Shown here: one piece after another, positions 1 through 5,270 of the stretch
How the letters are laid out: each line of letters starts with the position of its first letter
How positions within the stretch are numbered: the first letter of the stretch is position 1
NCBI GenBank assembly: GCA_017624795.1
Contig: JAGAMJ010000087.1
Location: 1-5,280 of the forward strand
Source of the DNA: Clostridia bacterium
Lineage (GTDB): Bacteria > Bacillota > Clostridia > Oscillospirales > CAG-272
Reading direction: 5' to 3'
Length of the DNA: 5,280 bases
The notes under the pieces: generated by a model
Databases searched by the model: none
The model's input: only the letters and a program-made list of their open reading frames with translations
Told to the model about the DNA's origin: nothing
Made by a program: the position numbers and the translations under genes

Positions 1-846
1 CGGGGCGTGTTTTACGGCAAAAAAAGCATGGAGCTTGACGCCGTGATCGTGGCGACGGGTGGGCTTTCCTATCCCTTGACGGGCTCGACGGGCGACGGCT
101 ATCGCTTTGCCGAGGCGGCGGGGCACAGTATCGCGGCGCAGCAGCCCTCTCTTGTGCCGCTTGTTGAGGACGGGCGCTTTTGCGCGACGGTTCAGGGGCT
201 TTCACTCAAAAACGTGGCGCTATCCGTTACGGATCGGCAAAAAAACAAGGTGATCTTTCGCGATTTCGGCGAGCTGATGTTCACGCACTTCGGCTTGACG
301 GGGCCCTTGGTGCTTTCCGCCTCTGCGCATCTGCGCCCGATGGAGCGCGGACGCTATACGCTCAGCATTGACTTAAAGCCCGCTCTGGACGAAAAGACGC
401 TGGACGCGCGTCTGCTTTCGGATTTTGAAAAGTACAAAAACAAGGATTTTCTCAACGCGTTGGGGGACTTATTGCCCCAAAAGCTGATACAACCGCTTGT
501 AGAGCGGTCGGGAATCGATCCGCGCAAAAAGGTGCATACTGTCACCAAGGAAGAGCGCCGTGCCTTTTTACACTTGCTCAAAAGCTTGGCTGTGGAGATC
601 AAGGGCTTTCGCCCCATTGAGGAGGCGATCGTCACAAAGGGCGGCGTTGCCCTTGCCGAGGTCGATCCGCGTACGATGGCGTCAAAACGCACCGCGGGAC
701 TGTATTTTGCGGGTGAGGTGCTGGATCTGGATGCCTATACGGGCGGCTTTAATTTGCAGATCGCCTTTTCCACGGGTGCGCTTGCGGGCGAGAGCGCGGC
801 AAGCGCCGTGTGGGATACGGAAAATAGCATAGGCAAGAGAGAATAA
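1..846 (+). CDS. NAD(P)/FAD-dependent oxidoreductase, HI0933/BaiN (YhiN) family, 5'-truncated by window edge
   Basis: The open frame runs in from the left edge and ends at TAA 844-846, leaving 281 visible residues. The family is usually about 400 residues, so the N-terminal Rossmann FAD-binding motif is off-window and no start can be assigned. Visible family signatures are DAVIVATGG followed by SYPLTGSTGDGY near the start, FGELMFTHFGLTGP in the middle, and near the C-terminus KGGVALAEVDPRTM, GLYFAGEVLDLD and GGFNLQIAFSTG, the FAD-contacting end of the fold. The family covers flavoproteins of mostly unknown substrate; BaiN is linked to bile acid metabolism and other members are labelled aminoacetone oxidase, neither of which can be inferred here. 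The last residues (about GKRE) are encoded by the left arm of the inverted-repeat element at 830-1109, so the native C-terminus may have been replaced. Synteny with cmk is typical of Clostridia. The family call is firm; the substrate is unknown. Confidence 0.9.
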   Translation, partial: RGVFYGKKSMELDAVIVATGGLSYPLTGSTGDGYRFAEAAGHSIAAQQPSLVPLVEDGRFCATVQGLSLKNVALSVTDRQKNKVIFRDFGELMFTHFGLTGPLVLSASAHLRPMERGRYTLSIDLKPALDEKTLDARLLSDFEKYKNKDFLNALGDLLPQKLIQPLVERSGIDPRKKVHTVTKEERRAFLHLLKSLAVEIKGFRPIEEAIVTKGGVALAEVDPRTMASKRTAGLYFAGEVLDLDAYTGGFNLQIAFSTGALAGESAASAVWDTENSIGKRE

Positions 847-856
847 TCCGAACTCG

Positions 857-963
857 GTTTTAAGAGGCAAATATCCGAATCTGCATCAGGAAATTTTCTT
901 GTAGTATCCGCATATTACTGCAAAAATTTCCTTTGCATTTGCAAATATTTGCTCTCTCAAAAC
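857..963. other. Hairpin A of the intergenic element
   Basis: The two halves are imperfect reverse complements. The base of the stem pairs 857-874 with 945-963, with one single-base bulge at 953 and one mismatch. Further in, TGCA 882-885 pairs with 934-937, AGGAAATTTT 888-897 pairs with 923-932, and 901-907 pairs with 912-918 including one G-U, closing a four-base loop CCGC at 908-911. It is AT-rich, unlike the flanking genes. It lacks the simple GC stem plus terminal T-run of an intrinsic terminator, so termination here is uncertain. Confidence 0.75.
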
Positions 964-975
964 TTCGTTTGAACT

Positions 976-1080
976 CTCAAGCCTTGATTTTTGAGTAGAT
1001 TTTGGTGCTTGGCGCTCGCCGCCAAGTAATAACTTTGCAAGAGCGACAAGTGCCGAAAGCGCCGAAAAGCAAGGCTTGAG
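976..1080. other. Hairpin B of the intergenic element
   Basis: The basal stem CTCAAGCCTTG at 976-986 is perfectly complementary to 1070-1080. T-runs at 988-991 and 1000-1003 can pair with A-rich runs at 1065-1068 and 1055-1058. The upper stem pairs 1004-1017 with 1041-1054 at 13 of 14 positions when G-U pairs are allowed. A competing local hairpin, 1008-1014 with 1020-1026 (7 bp, loop CTCGC), uses part of the same sequence, so two conformations are possible. Confidence 0.7.
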
Positions 1081-1108
1081 GGCGGGTTCGGATTATTCTC
1101 TCTTGCCT

Positions 1109-1115
1109 AAGGAGG
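1109..1115 (+). promoter_or_regulatory. Ribosome binding site of cmk
   Basis: AAGGAGG lies five bases before ATG 1121 and fixes the cmk start, although the reading frame is open further upstream. The site abuts the right end of the inverted-repeat element: its first base is the last base of the outer arm. Confidence 0.9.
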
Positions 1116-1120
1116 AGCTT

Positions 1121-1795
1121 ATGATACAAATTGCAATCGATGGGCCAAGCGGTGCAGGGAAAAGCAGCGTCGCAAAGGCAGTTGCGGCACGTCTTGGCAT
1201 TGTTTACGTGGATACGGGTGCGCTTTATCGCACCGTGGGCTACTACGTACGCAGTCAGGGCATTACGCGCGAGGATACCGACGGCATTGTGAGTTGCTTG
1301 CCCAAGATCAGCATTGAGGTGCGCTATGAAAACGGCGCGCAGCACGTGTATCTCAACGGCGAGGACCTGGGCGACCGCATTCGTGAGCCCGAAATTTCTA
1401 TGTATGCCTCTGCCGTGTCGGCGGTGCCTGCCGTACGCAGCTTTTTGCTGGATACCCAACGGGACATCGCCGCCAAAAACAGCGTCATTATGGACGGGCG
1501 TGACATCGGCACGGTGATCCTGCCGAACGCCGACGTCAAAATTTTCATGACCGCGTCCGACGAAGCGCGCGCAAAGCGCCGCACCTTGGAGCTGCAAGCA
1601 AAGGGTATGGACGTGAGATACGAGGACGTCTTGCGCGAGATGCGCGAGCGCGACCACAACGACAGCACGCGCGAGGTCGCGCCCGCGGTTGCCGCCGACG
1701 ATGCCGTATTGTTGGATAATTCGGGCATGACGGTGGAGGAAAGTGCCGACGCGGTGATCGCCCTGGTAAAGCAAAAAACGGGGTGCGCCGTATGA
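1121..1795 (+). CDS. cmk: (d)CMP kinase (cytidylate kinase)
   Basis: This cytosolic enzyme phosphorylates CMP and dCMP with ATP, in pyrimidine nucleotide salvage and recycling. The product is 224 residues, normal for bacterial Cmk. Visible motifs are the P-loop GPSGAGKSS (8-16), VDTGALYR (30-37) in the nucleotide-binding region, MDGRDIGT (124-131) containing the substrate-binding GRD, and RDHNDSTR (177-184), matching the family's R-D-x-x-D-S-x-R lid motif. The ATG at 1121 is chosen because AAGGAGG precedes it and the P-loop then sits at the usual distance; an upstream in-frame extension would be translated from the palindromic element and has no family support. The gene overlaps plsC by four bases (ATGA), implying translational coupling. 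Its promoter is not evident; transcription may come through the element at 830-1109 or start off-window. Confidence 0.97.
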   Translation: MIQIAIDGPSGAGKSSVAKAVAARLGIVYVDTGALYRTVGYYVRSQGITREDTDGIVSCLPKISIEVRYENGAQHVYLNGEDLGDRIREPEISMYASAVSAVPAVRSFLLDTQRDIAAKNSVIMDGRDIGTVILPNADVKIFMTASDEARAKRRTLELQAKGMDVRYEDVLREMRERDHNDSTREVAPAVAADDAVLLDNSGMTVEESADAVIALVKQKTGCAV

Positions 1796-2412
1796 AAAGC
1801 GCTTTTTATGCCGTGATCCGTGCCTTGCTCGGATTTCCCGCAAGACTGCTGTTTCGCGTGCGCCGCATCGGTCACAAGAATGAGCCGCGGCGTGAGGAGG
1901 GACCTTATCTTGTCTGTGCCAACCATCAGACCGTGCTGGACGTGGTGTTTCTTGCCGCTTCGCTCAAACGCCAGCAGCCCCATTTTATGGCGAAGGCAGA
2001 GCTTTTCAAGGTGCCCGTGCTCGGGTGGCTGGTGCGTAAGCTCGGTGCCTTTCCCGTTTCCCGCGGAAAGGGCGACGTTGGTGCGGTGAAGCACAGTATC
2101 TCGCTGCTCAAAGGCGGCAGATCGGTGGGTATGTTCCCGCAAGGCACGCGCTGCCCCGAGAAGGATCCGCGCGAGTGCAAGGTGAAATTCGGCGCGGGGC
2201 TGATCGCCGCCCATACGGGTGCAACGGTACTGCCTGTTTTTATCAAAATGAAAAATCAGAAATGGCGTTTCTTGCGCCGTGTAACGGTCATCGTCGGCGA
2301 GCCGATCCCCTTTGAAAGATTTAACTACCAAGAGGGTGCTTCGGGCGAATATGCCCGTATCACGGAAATGATCTATGACGAGATCTGCCGCCTTGGGGAG
2401 AGCCACGCGTAA
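1792..2412 (+). CDS. plsC: 1-acyl-sn-glycerol-3-phosphate acyltransferase (PlsC/LPLAT family)
   Basis: This membrane-associated enzyme acylates lysophosphatidic acid to phosphatidic acid in phospholipid synthesis. The product is 206 residues. The four acyltransferase blocks are visible: block I NHQTVLD (44-50), with catalytic His45 and Asp50 in the H-x4-D arrangement; block II around GAFPVSRGKGD (85-95); block III FPQGTR (115-120); and block IV VLPVF (146-150). Block III has Gln where most family members have Glu (FPEGTR). A hydrophobic, basic N-terminus (about 1-25) suits membrane association. ATG 1792 is preferred to GTG 1783 because it forms an ATGA overlap with the cmk stop; no strong Shine-Dalgarno is seen, consistent with coupling. 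The stop overlaps the next start (TAATG). Acyl-donor preference cannot be read from the sequence. Confidence 0.92.
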   Translation: MKSAFYAVIRALLGFPARLLFRVRRIGHKNEPRREEGPYLVCANHQTVLDVVFLAASLKRQQPHFMAKAELFKVPVLGWLVRKLGAFPVSRGKGDVGAVKHSISLLKGGRSVGMFPQGTRCPEKDPRECKVKFGAGLIAAHTGATVLPVFIKMKNQKWRFLRRVTVIVGEPIPFERFNYQEGASGEYARITEMIYDEICRLGESHA

Positions 2413-4463
2413 TGGAGATAGTAATCGCAGAAAACGCGGGATTTTGTCCGGGTGTGCGCGCCGCGACCGACCGCCTTGCCCGCCGTATCCGTTCCGCGGC
2501 ACCGGGTGAGAGGATCTTTACGCTGGGGCATCTGATACATAACGAGGATTATAACCGCGACCTGGAACGCGCGGGGGTGACTGCCGTCACGGCAGAGCAG
2601 CTGCAAGAGATCGCTGCGTCAGCCGATGAACAGCATCCCGCAACGGTTTTTATCCGTGCCCACGGTATTTCGCTGGAAACGCGCCGCCTGCTCACGCGTC
2701 TTGCCGCCGAGTATCCTGCTTTTTCCTTCGAGGACTGCACCTGCCCCTTTGTTGCCAAGATCCACCGCATCGCCGCTGACGTTGGCGCGGGGGAGGGGAA
2801 GGATCGGCATATCTTTCTTTGCATCGGCAGCGAGCATCACCCCGAGGTGGAGGGCTTTATGAGCTGCTTTGCGGGGGAAAAATATGTGTTCCCGAACGCA
2901 AAGGCGTTGGAGGACGGGTTGAAGACGCTGGATCTGTCGTCAAAATTGCCCGTTATGGTGGCACAAACCACCCAGAAATTAACAGAATGGAAAAAATGTC
3001 AAAAACTTTTGCAAAACTACTGTACAAATGCTTTAATTTTTGATACAATATGTAATGTTACGGACTTACGCCAGACCGAAGCCGAGAGTCTGGCACGGGA
3101 ATGTGACGGAATGATCGTGATCGGCGGTCTTGAAAGCTCAAACACAGCCAAGCTGTATGAGATCTGCCGAAGCCATTGTCCCGATACCATTCGCGTGACG
3201 GGCAGAAAGGATCTGCATCTGGTAAAGCCGTTTGCATTAACCCACCGCAAAGTAGGGTTAGCCGCCGGAGCATCAACTCCGTCGGACATCATTGAGGAGG
3301 TACATAAAACAATGAGCGAAATGGAAAACTTTGCAGAATTGCTTGCCAACAGTGTTGACAAGACTTTAAATACAGGAGATATCGTGAGCGGTACAGTCAT
3401 GCACGTGACGGATACCGAGCTGCAGCTGGATCTTGGCGCAGGCGTGACGGGCTATATCAAGGCCGAGCGCGTTACTGACGATCCTTCTGTAAAGCTGACC
3501 GAAACATTCAAGGTCGGCGACATGGTAGAGGCGAAGGTCGTTCGCGTCAGCGATATCGAGGGTGTTGCTGAGCTTGACAAGCGCCGCGTGGATTCCGGTA
3601 AGAACTGGCAGAAGATCGTTGAGGCGAAGGAGGAGGGCACCGTTCTGGAAGCTCCCGTATCCGACGTCGTGAAGGGCGGCTTGACCGTTTTCGTGCTTGG
3701 CAACCGCGTGTTCATTCCCGCTTCCCAGTCGGGCGTGCCGAAGGACGGCGATCTTGCCCCCCTGAAGGGTACGACCGTCAAGTTCAAGATCATCGAGACC
3801 AAGATGCCCGGCAACAAGGCGATCGGCTCGATCCGCGCTGTGCTTCGTGACGAGCGCCGCGCAAAGGAAGAGGAGTTCTGGGCTGCCATCGAGGAGGGTA
3901 AGACCTATACCGGTGCCGTCAAGAGCATGACCTCTTACGGTGCGTTCATCGACCTTGGCGGCGTGGACGGTATGGTCCACACCACCGAGCTTTCCTGGAA
4001 GCACATCAAGTCCCCCGCAGAGGTCGTTTCCGTGGGTGACGTGATCACCGTGTTCGTCAAGTCCTTTGACAAGGAAAAAAGACGCATTTCCCTTGGCTAC
4101 AAGACCGAGGAAAGCAACCCCTGGTTCATTTTCACGAACCAGTATCAGGTTGGTGACGTTGTTCCCGTTAAGATCGTCAGCATGATGCCCTTCGGTGCAT
4201 TTGCCGAGATCGTTGACGGTGTTGACGGCCTGATCCACATCTCCCAGATCGCCATGACGCGCATCGGCAAGCCCGCTGACGTGTTGGAGATCGGCCAGAG
4301 CGTTGACGCCAAGATCATTGAGATCGACAACGACAAGCAGAAGGTCAGTCTTTCCATTCGTGCACTTTTGGAGGAGGTTGCCGCTGCTGAAGCTGCAATG
4401 CCCGAGGAAGCTGCCGAGGGTGAGAGCACCGAGGCAGAGGTCGCTGAGGAGAGCGCTGAATAA
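2412..4463 (+). CDS. ispH: IspH (HMBPP reductase) fused to four-domain ribosomal protein S1
   Basis: The 683-residue product joins two proteins. Residues 1-300 are 4-hydroxy-3-methylbut-2-enyl diphosphate reductase, the last MEP-pathway step, a [4Fe-4S] enzyme making IPP and DMAPP. Expected residues are present: cluster cysteines Cys12, Cys111 and Cys214; substrate-site His43, His84 and His143; Glu145 in HPEVEG; QTT 185-187; SSN 242-244; and Ser288 in AGASTP. An extra Cys109 precedes Cys111. Residues from about 318 carry four S1 OB-fold repeats (about 321-392, 406-481, 495-564, 578-651); the last two are the most canonical (GAFIDLGGVDGMVH, GAFAEIVDGVDGLIH). An acidic Ala/Glu-rich tail follows (652-683). 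S1 domains bind mRNA at the 30S subunit. The ispH-S1 fusion is a known clostridial arrangement. The start overlaps the plsC stop (TAATG), with GGGGAG 11 bases upstream. The S1 half uses C-ending, ribosomal-type codons more than the ispH half. An internal start for S1 alone is possible at 3312. Confidence 0.95.
   Translation: MEIVIAENAGFCPGVRAATDRLARRIRSAAPGERIFTLGHLIHNEDYNRDLERAGVTAVTAEQLQEIAASADEQHPATVFIRAHGISLETRRLLTRLAAEYPAFSFEDCTCPFVAKIHRIAADVGAGEGKDRHIFLCIGSEHHPEVEGFMSCFAGEKYVFPNAKALEDGLKTLDLSSKLPVMVAQTTQKLTEWKKCQKLLQNYCTNALIFDTICNVTDLRQTEAESLARECDGMIVIGGLESSNTAKLYEICRSHCPDTIRVTGRKDLHLVKPFALTHRKVGLAAGASTPSDIIEEVHKTMSEMENFAELLANSVDKTLNTGDIVSGTVMHVTDTELQLDLGAGVTGYIKAERVTDDPSVKLTETFKVGDMVEAKVVRVSDIEGVAELDKRRVDSGKNWQKIVEAKEEGTVLEAPVSDVVKGGLTVFVLGNRVFIPASQSGVPKDGDLAPLKGTTVKFKIIETKMPGNKAIGSIRAVLRDERRAKEEEFWAAIEEGKTYTGAVKSMTSYGAFIDLGGVDGMVHTTELSWKHIKSPAEVVSVGDVITVFVKSFDKEKRRISLGYKTEESNPWFIFTNQYQVGDVVPVKIVSMMPFGAFAEIVDGVDGLIHISQIAMTRIGKPADVLEIGQSVDAKIIEIDNDKQKVSLSIRALLEEVAAAEAAMPEEAAEGESTEAEVAEESAE
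3021..3049 (+). promoter_or_regulatory. Candidate internal promoter inside ispH
   Basis: TGTACA (3021-3026), 17 bases, then TACAAT (3044-3049), preceded by TG at 3041-3042 as in an extended -10 element. It sits in an unusually AT-rich coding stretch (about 2976-3060) surrounded by GC-rich codons. A transcript from about 3056 would carry the whole S1 part. The match is by eye only and activity is inferred. Confidence 0.4.
3295..3314 (+). promoter_or_regulatory. Candidate internal ribosome binding site and ATG for stand-alone S1
   Basis: AGGAGG at 3295-3300 is followed 11 bases later by the in-frame ATG 3312-3314 (Met301). This falls at the junction between the last IspH helix (IIEEVHKT) and the S1 part (MSEMENF). 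Initiation there would give a 383-residue four-domain S1, close to the size of free Firmicute S1-like proteins. The spacing is a little long, so use is likely but not certain. Confidence 0.5.
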
Positions 4464-4480
4464 TCCGAATCAAACCGATC

Positions 4481-4514
4481 AAATCGCCCTTCCGTTTCGG
4501 AGGGGCGATTTTTT
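4481..4514 (+). terminator. Intrinsic terminator of the cmk-plsC-ispH/S1 operon
   Basis: A 14-bp stem pairs 4481-4494 with 4498-4511 (one G-T pair, at 4490/4502), closes a three-base TTT loop, and runs into six T residues (4509-4514). It starts 17 bases after the S1 stop and separates this operon from the next promoter. Confidence 0.95.
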
Positions 4515-4534
4515 GCAAAAAAGATAAAATTGCA

Positions 4535-4564
4535 TTGACATATTTGGATACAATATGATATAAT
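4535..4564 (+). promoter_or_regulatory. Sigma-A type promoter of the MGS-like gene
   Basis: A perfect TTGACA (4535-4540), an 18-base spacer and a perfect TATAAT (4559-4564) lie directly after the terminator in an AT-rich stretch. The predicted transcript start is about 4571, giving a leader of about 47 bases. This is probably strong housekeeping transcription that continues into the T-box leader. Confidence 0.9.
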
Positions 4565-4617
4565 ATAAAAAACGGACCTTCGAGCCGTATCTATTAAAAA
4601 GAAAGTGGGTGTGCGGA

Positions 4618-5049
4618 ATGGAGATCGCCATTATTGCGGCGGATACGAAAAAAGAGCTGATGACACAGTTCTGTATCGCTTATTGCGGGATTTTGAGTAA
4701 GCATAATCTTTGCGCCACCAGCATTACAGCAAAGTATATTTCCGAGGCGACAGGACTCAATATCGAGCGGTTGCTGACGGGTGAGCAGGGCGGCGAGCAG
4801 CAGATCACCACCCGCGTTGCCTATGACGAGATCGATATTTTGCTTTGTTTTCGCGACACCCGCTCCGATCGCGCCCTGAACGAGGAGGAGCAGGAGCTGC
4901 TGCTCACCTGTGACCGTTATAACATTCCCGTGGCGACCAATATTGCCACAGCGGAGGTCTTGATCACTGCCTTGGAGCGCGGCGATCTGGAATGGCGTAA
5001 TTTCGTCAATCCCAAAAGCGAGTATAACGCCAAAAAAAGAATGATCTGA
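4618..5049 (+). CDS. Methylglyoxal synthase-like protein with altered active site
   Basis: The product is 143 residues and aligns end to end with bacterial methylglyoxal synthase (MgsA), which converts dihydroxyacetone phosphate to methylglyoxal and phosphate. Family-like stretches are IAIIAADTKKELM (3-15), EATGLNIER (43-51), GGEQQI (58-63), CFRD (77-80) and YNIPVATNIATAE (101-113). The key residues, however, differ: the phosphate-binding G-T-T-G loop reads SITA (35-38), the catalytic aspartate of GGDQQ (Asp71 in E. coli) is Glu60, the active-site histidine (His98 in E. coli) aligns to Leu87, and the conserved AHD reads AAD (7-9). Active methylglyoxal synthase is therefore doubtful; a regulatory or binding role for the MGS-like fold, or a different reaction, is an inference. 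ATG 4618 is chosen because the family begins there; GTG 4609 would add three residues, and neither has a strong Shine-Dalgarno. It has its own promoter and is followed at once by a T-box. Confidence 0.85.
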   Translation: MEIAIIAADTKKELMTQFCIAYCGILSKHNLCATSITAKYISEATGLNIERLLTGEQGGEQQITTRVAYDEIDILLCFRDTRSDRALNEEEQELLLTCDRYNIPVATNIATAEVLITALERGDLEWRNFVNPKSEYNAKKRMI

Positions 5050-5181
5050 CCTCATGGTATGGCAGGGACATGTTTCGCGCAGTGCCTTTGGTAAAGAGAG
5101 AGAACGGTTGGTGCAAGTTCTTCCGGGCGGCGCAGGGATACCACCCCGCTGTTTAAGTGCATACCGATCAAAGTAAAAAGC

Positions 5182-5216
5182 TCGGGTGGAACCGTGCGGA
5201 TCTTTCCACACCCCGA
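5182..5216 (+). promoter_or_regulatory. T-box antiterminator
   Basis: The canonical form is present. Helix A1 pairs 5182-5186 (TCGGG) with 5212-5216 (CCCGA). The seven-base bulge TGGAACC is 5187-5193, whose TGGA pairs with the tRNA acceptor end. Helix A2 pairs 5194-5196 with 5209-5211, and the apical loop is 5197-5208. The 3' strand overlaps the terminator stem, so the two structures exclude each other. Confidence 0.88.
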
Positions 5217-5244
5217 CACAGCTATGTGTCGGGGTGTGTTTTTT
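5207..5244 (+). terminator. Regulated T-box terminator
   Basis: A perfect 14-bp stem pairs 5207-5220 with 5225-5238 around loop GCTA and is followed by six T residues (5239-5244). Its 5' strand shares 5207-5216 with the antiterminator, as expected for tRNA-controlled attenuation. Confidence 0.95.
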
Positions 5245-5263
5245 AGTCTATTCAAATCTATAT

Positions 5264-5270
5264 AAAGAGG
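5264..5270 (+). promoter_or_regulatory. Probable ribosome binding site of the T-box-regulated gene
   Basis: AAAGAGG lies 20 bases past the T-box terminator T-run. The window's last base is A (5280), so an ATG beginning at 5280 would have a nine-base spacing. The start codon itself cannot be seen. Confidence 0.5.

Larger units (their letters stand above)
830..1109. repeat. 280-nt self-complementary intergenic element (three-way-junction palindrome, MITE-like)
   Basis: This is the whole gap between the flavoprotein gene and cmk. Outer arms 830-856 and 1083-1109 are inverted repeats of 27 bases; 26 pairs are Watson-Crick and the other (854 with 1085) is a T-G wobble. Inside lie two further long imperfect hairpins, 857-963 and 976-1080, joined by a 12-nt linker, so the strand should fold as a Y or three-way junction. 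Both ends of the element read TA followed by GGCAAG in the inward direction, which may be part of the inverted repeat or a TA target duplication. No credible protein is encoded within it. A non-coding palindromic insertion (MITE or REP-like) is the best guess; a structured RNA or mRNA processing signal is the alternative. Copies elsewhere in the genome cannot be tested from this window. Confidence 0.75.
5054..5244 (+). ncRNA. T-box riboswitch leader, probably threonine-responsive
   Basis: T-box leaders bind uncharged tRNA and allow readthrough of a terminator upstream of aminoacyl-tRNA synthetase or amino acid genes. Stem I is recognisable: the base GGTATG 5056-5061 pairs with CATACC 5160-5165; a lower helix pairs CAG/GG around 5063-5067 with 5146-5151; an upper helix pairs 5082-5086 with 5129-5133; and the distal part has AGAGAG (5095-5100) and a hairpin 5101-5105/5117-5121 with the characteristic loop GGTTGGTGCAA. 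The specifier region reads GAT-ACC-ACCCC, so ACC at 5140-5142 (threonine) fits the usual spacing. The T-box sequence GGGTGGAACCGTG is at 5184-5196. The A in the TGGA bulge predicts a tRNA with discriminator U73, which I believe fits Firmicute tRNA-Thr but also tRNA-Gly and tRNA-Cys. The regulated gene, perhaps thrS, is off-window. Confidence 0.93.

Noticed and set aside
857..963. Intrinsic terminator for the flavoprotein gene
   Set aside because: The hairpin is long, AT-rich and interrupted, and is not followed by a proper T-run, so it does not look like a standard terminator although some attenuation is possible.
1076..1120. N-terminal extension of cmk upstream of ATG 1121
   Set aside because: It would be translated from the inverted-repeat arm, adds residues absent from Cmk proteins, and the strong AAGGAGG is positioned for ATG 1121.
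977..1843. Minus-strand open frame running from hairpin B through cmk
   Set aside because: Most of it is the antisense of cmk and the rest is palindromic element; no start signal or domain.
1324..2502. Long minus-strand open frame (392 codons) across cmk, plsC and the start of ispH
   Set aside because: It lies opposite three well-supported genes, has no recognisable domain, and is explained by GC-rich codons leaving the antisense frame open.
3238..3281. Two small hairpins (3238-3243/3255-3260 and 3266-3270/3277-3281) before the internal S1 start
   Set aside because: Stems of five to six pairs in GC-rich coding sequence are expected by chance; no further support.
3366..4238. Minus-strand open frame (290 codons) opposite the S1 domains
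   Set aside because: It is antisense to conserved S1 sequence; its His/Asp/Leu-rich composition is a mirror of S1 codons and no family is recognisable.
5001..5028. Promoter for the T-box transcript (TTTCGT, 16 bases, TATAAC)
   Set aside because: The -10 is acceptable but the -35 matches poorly and it lies within coding sequence; not strong enough to list.
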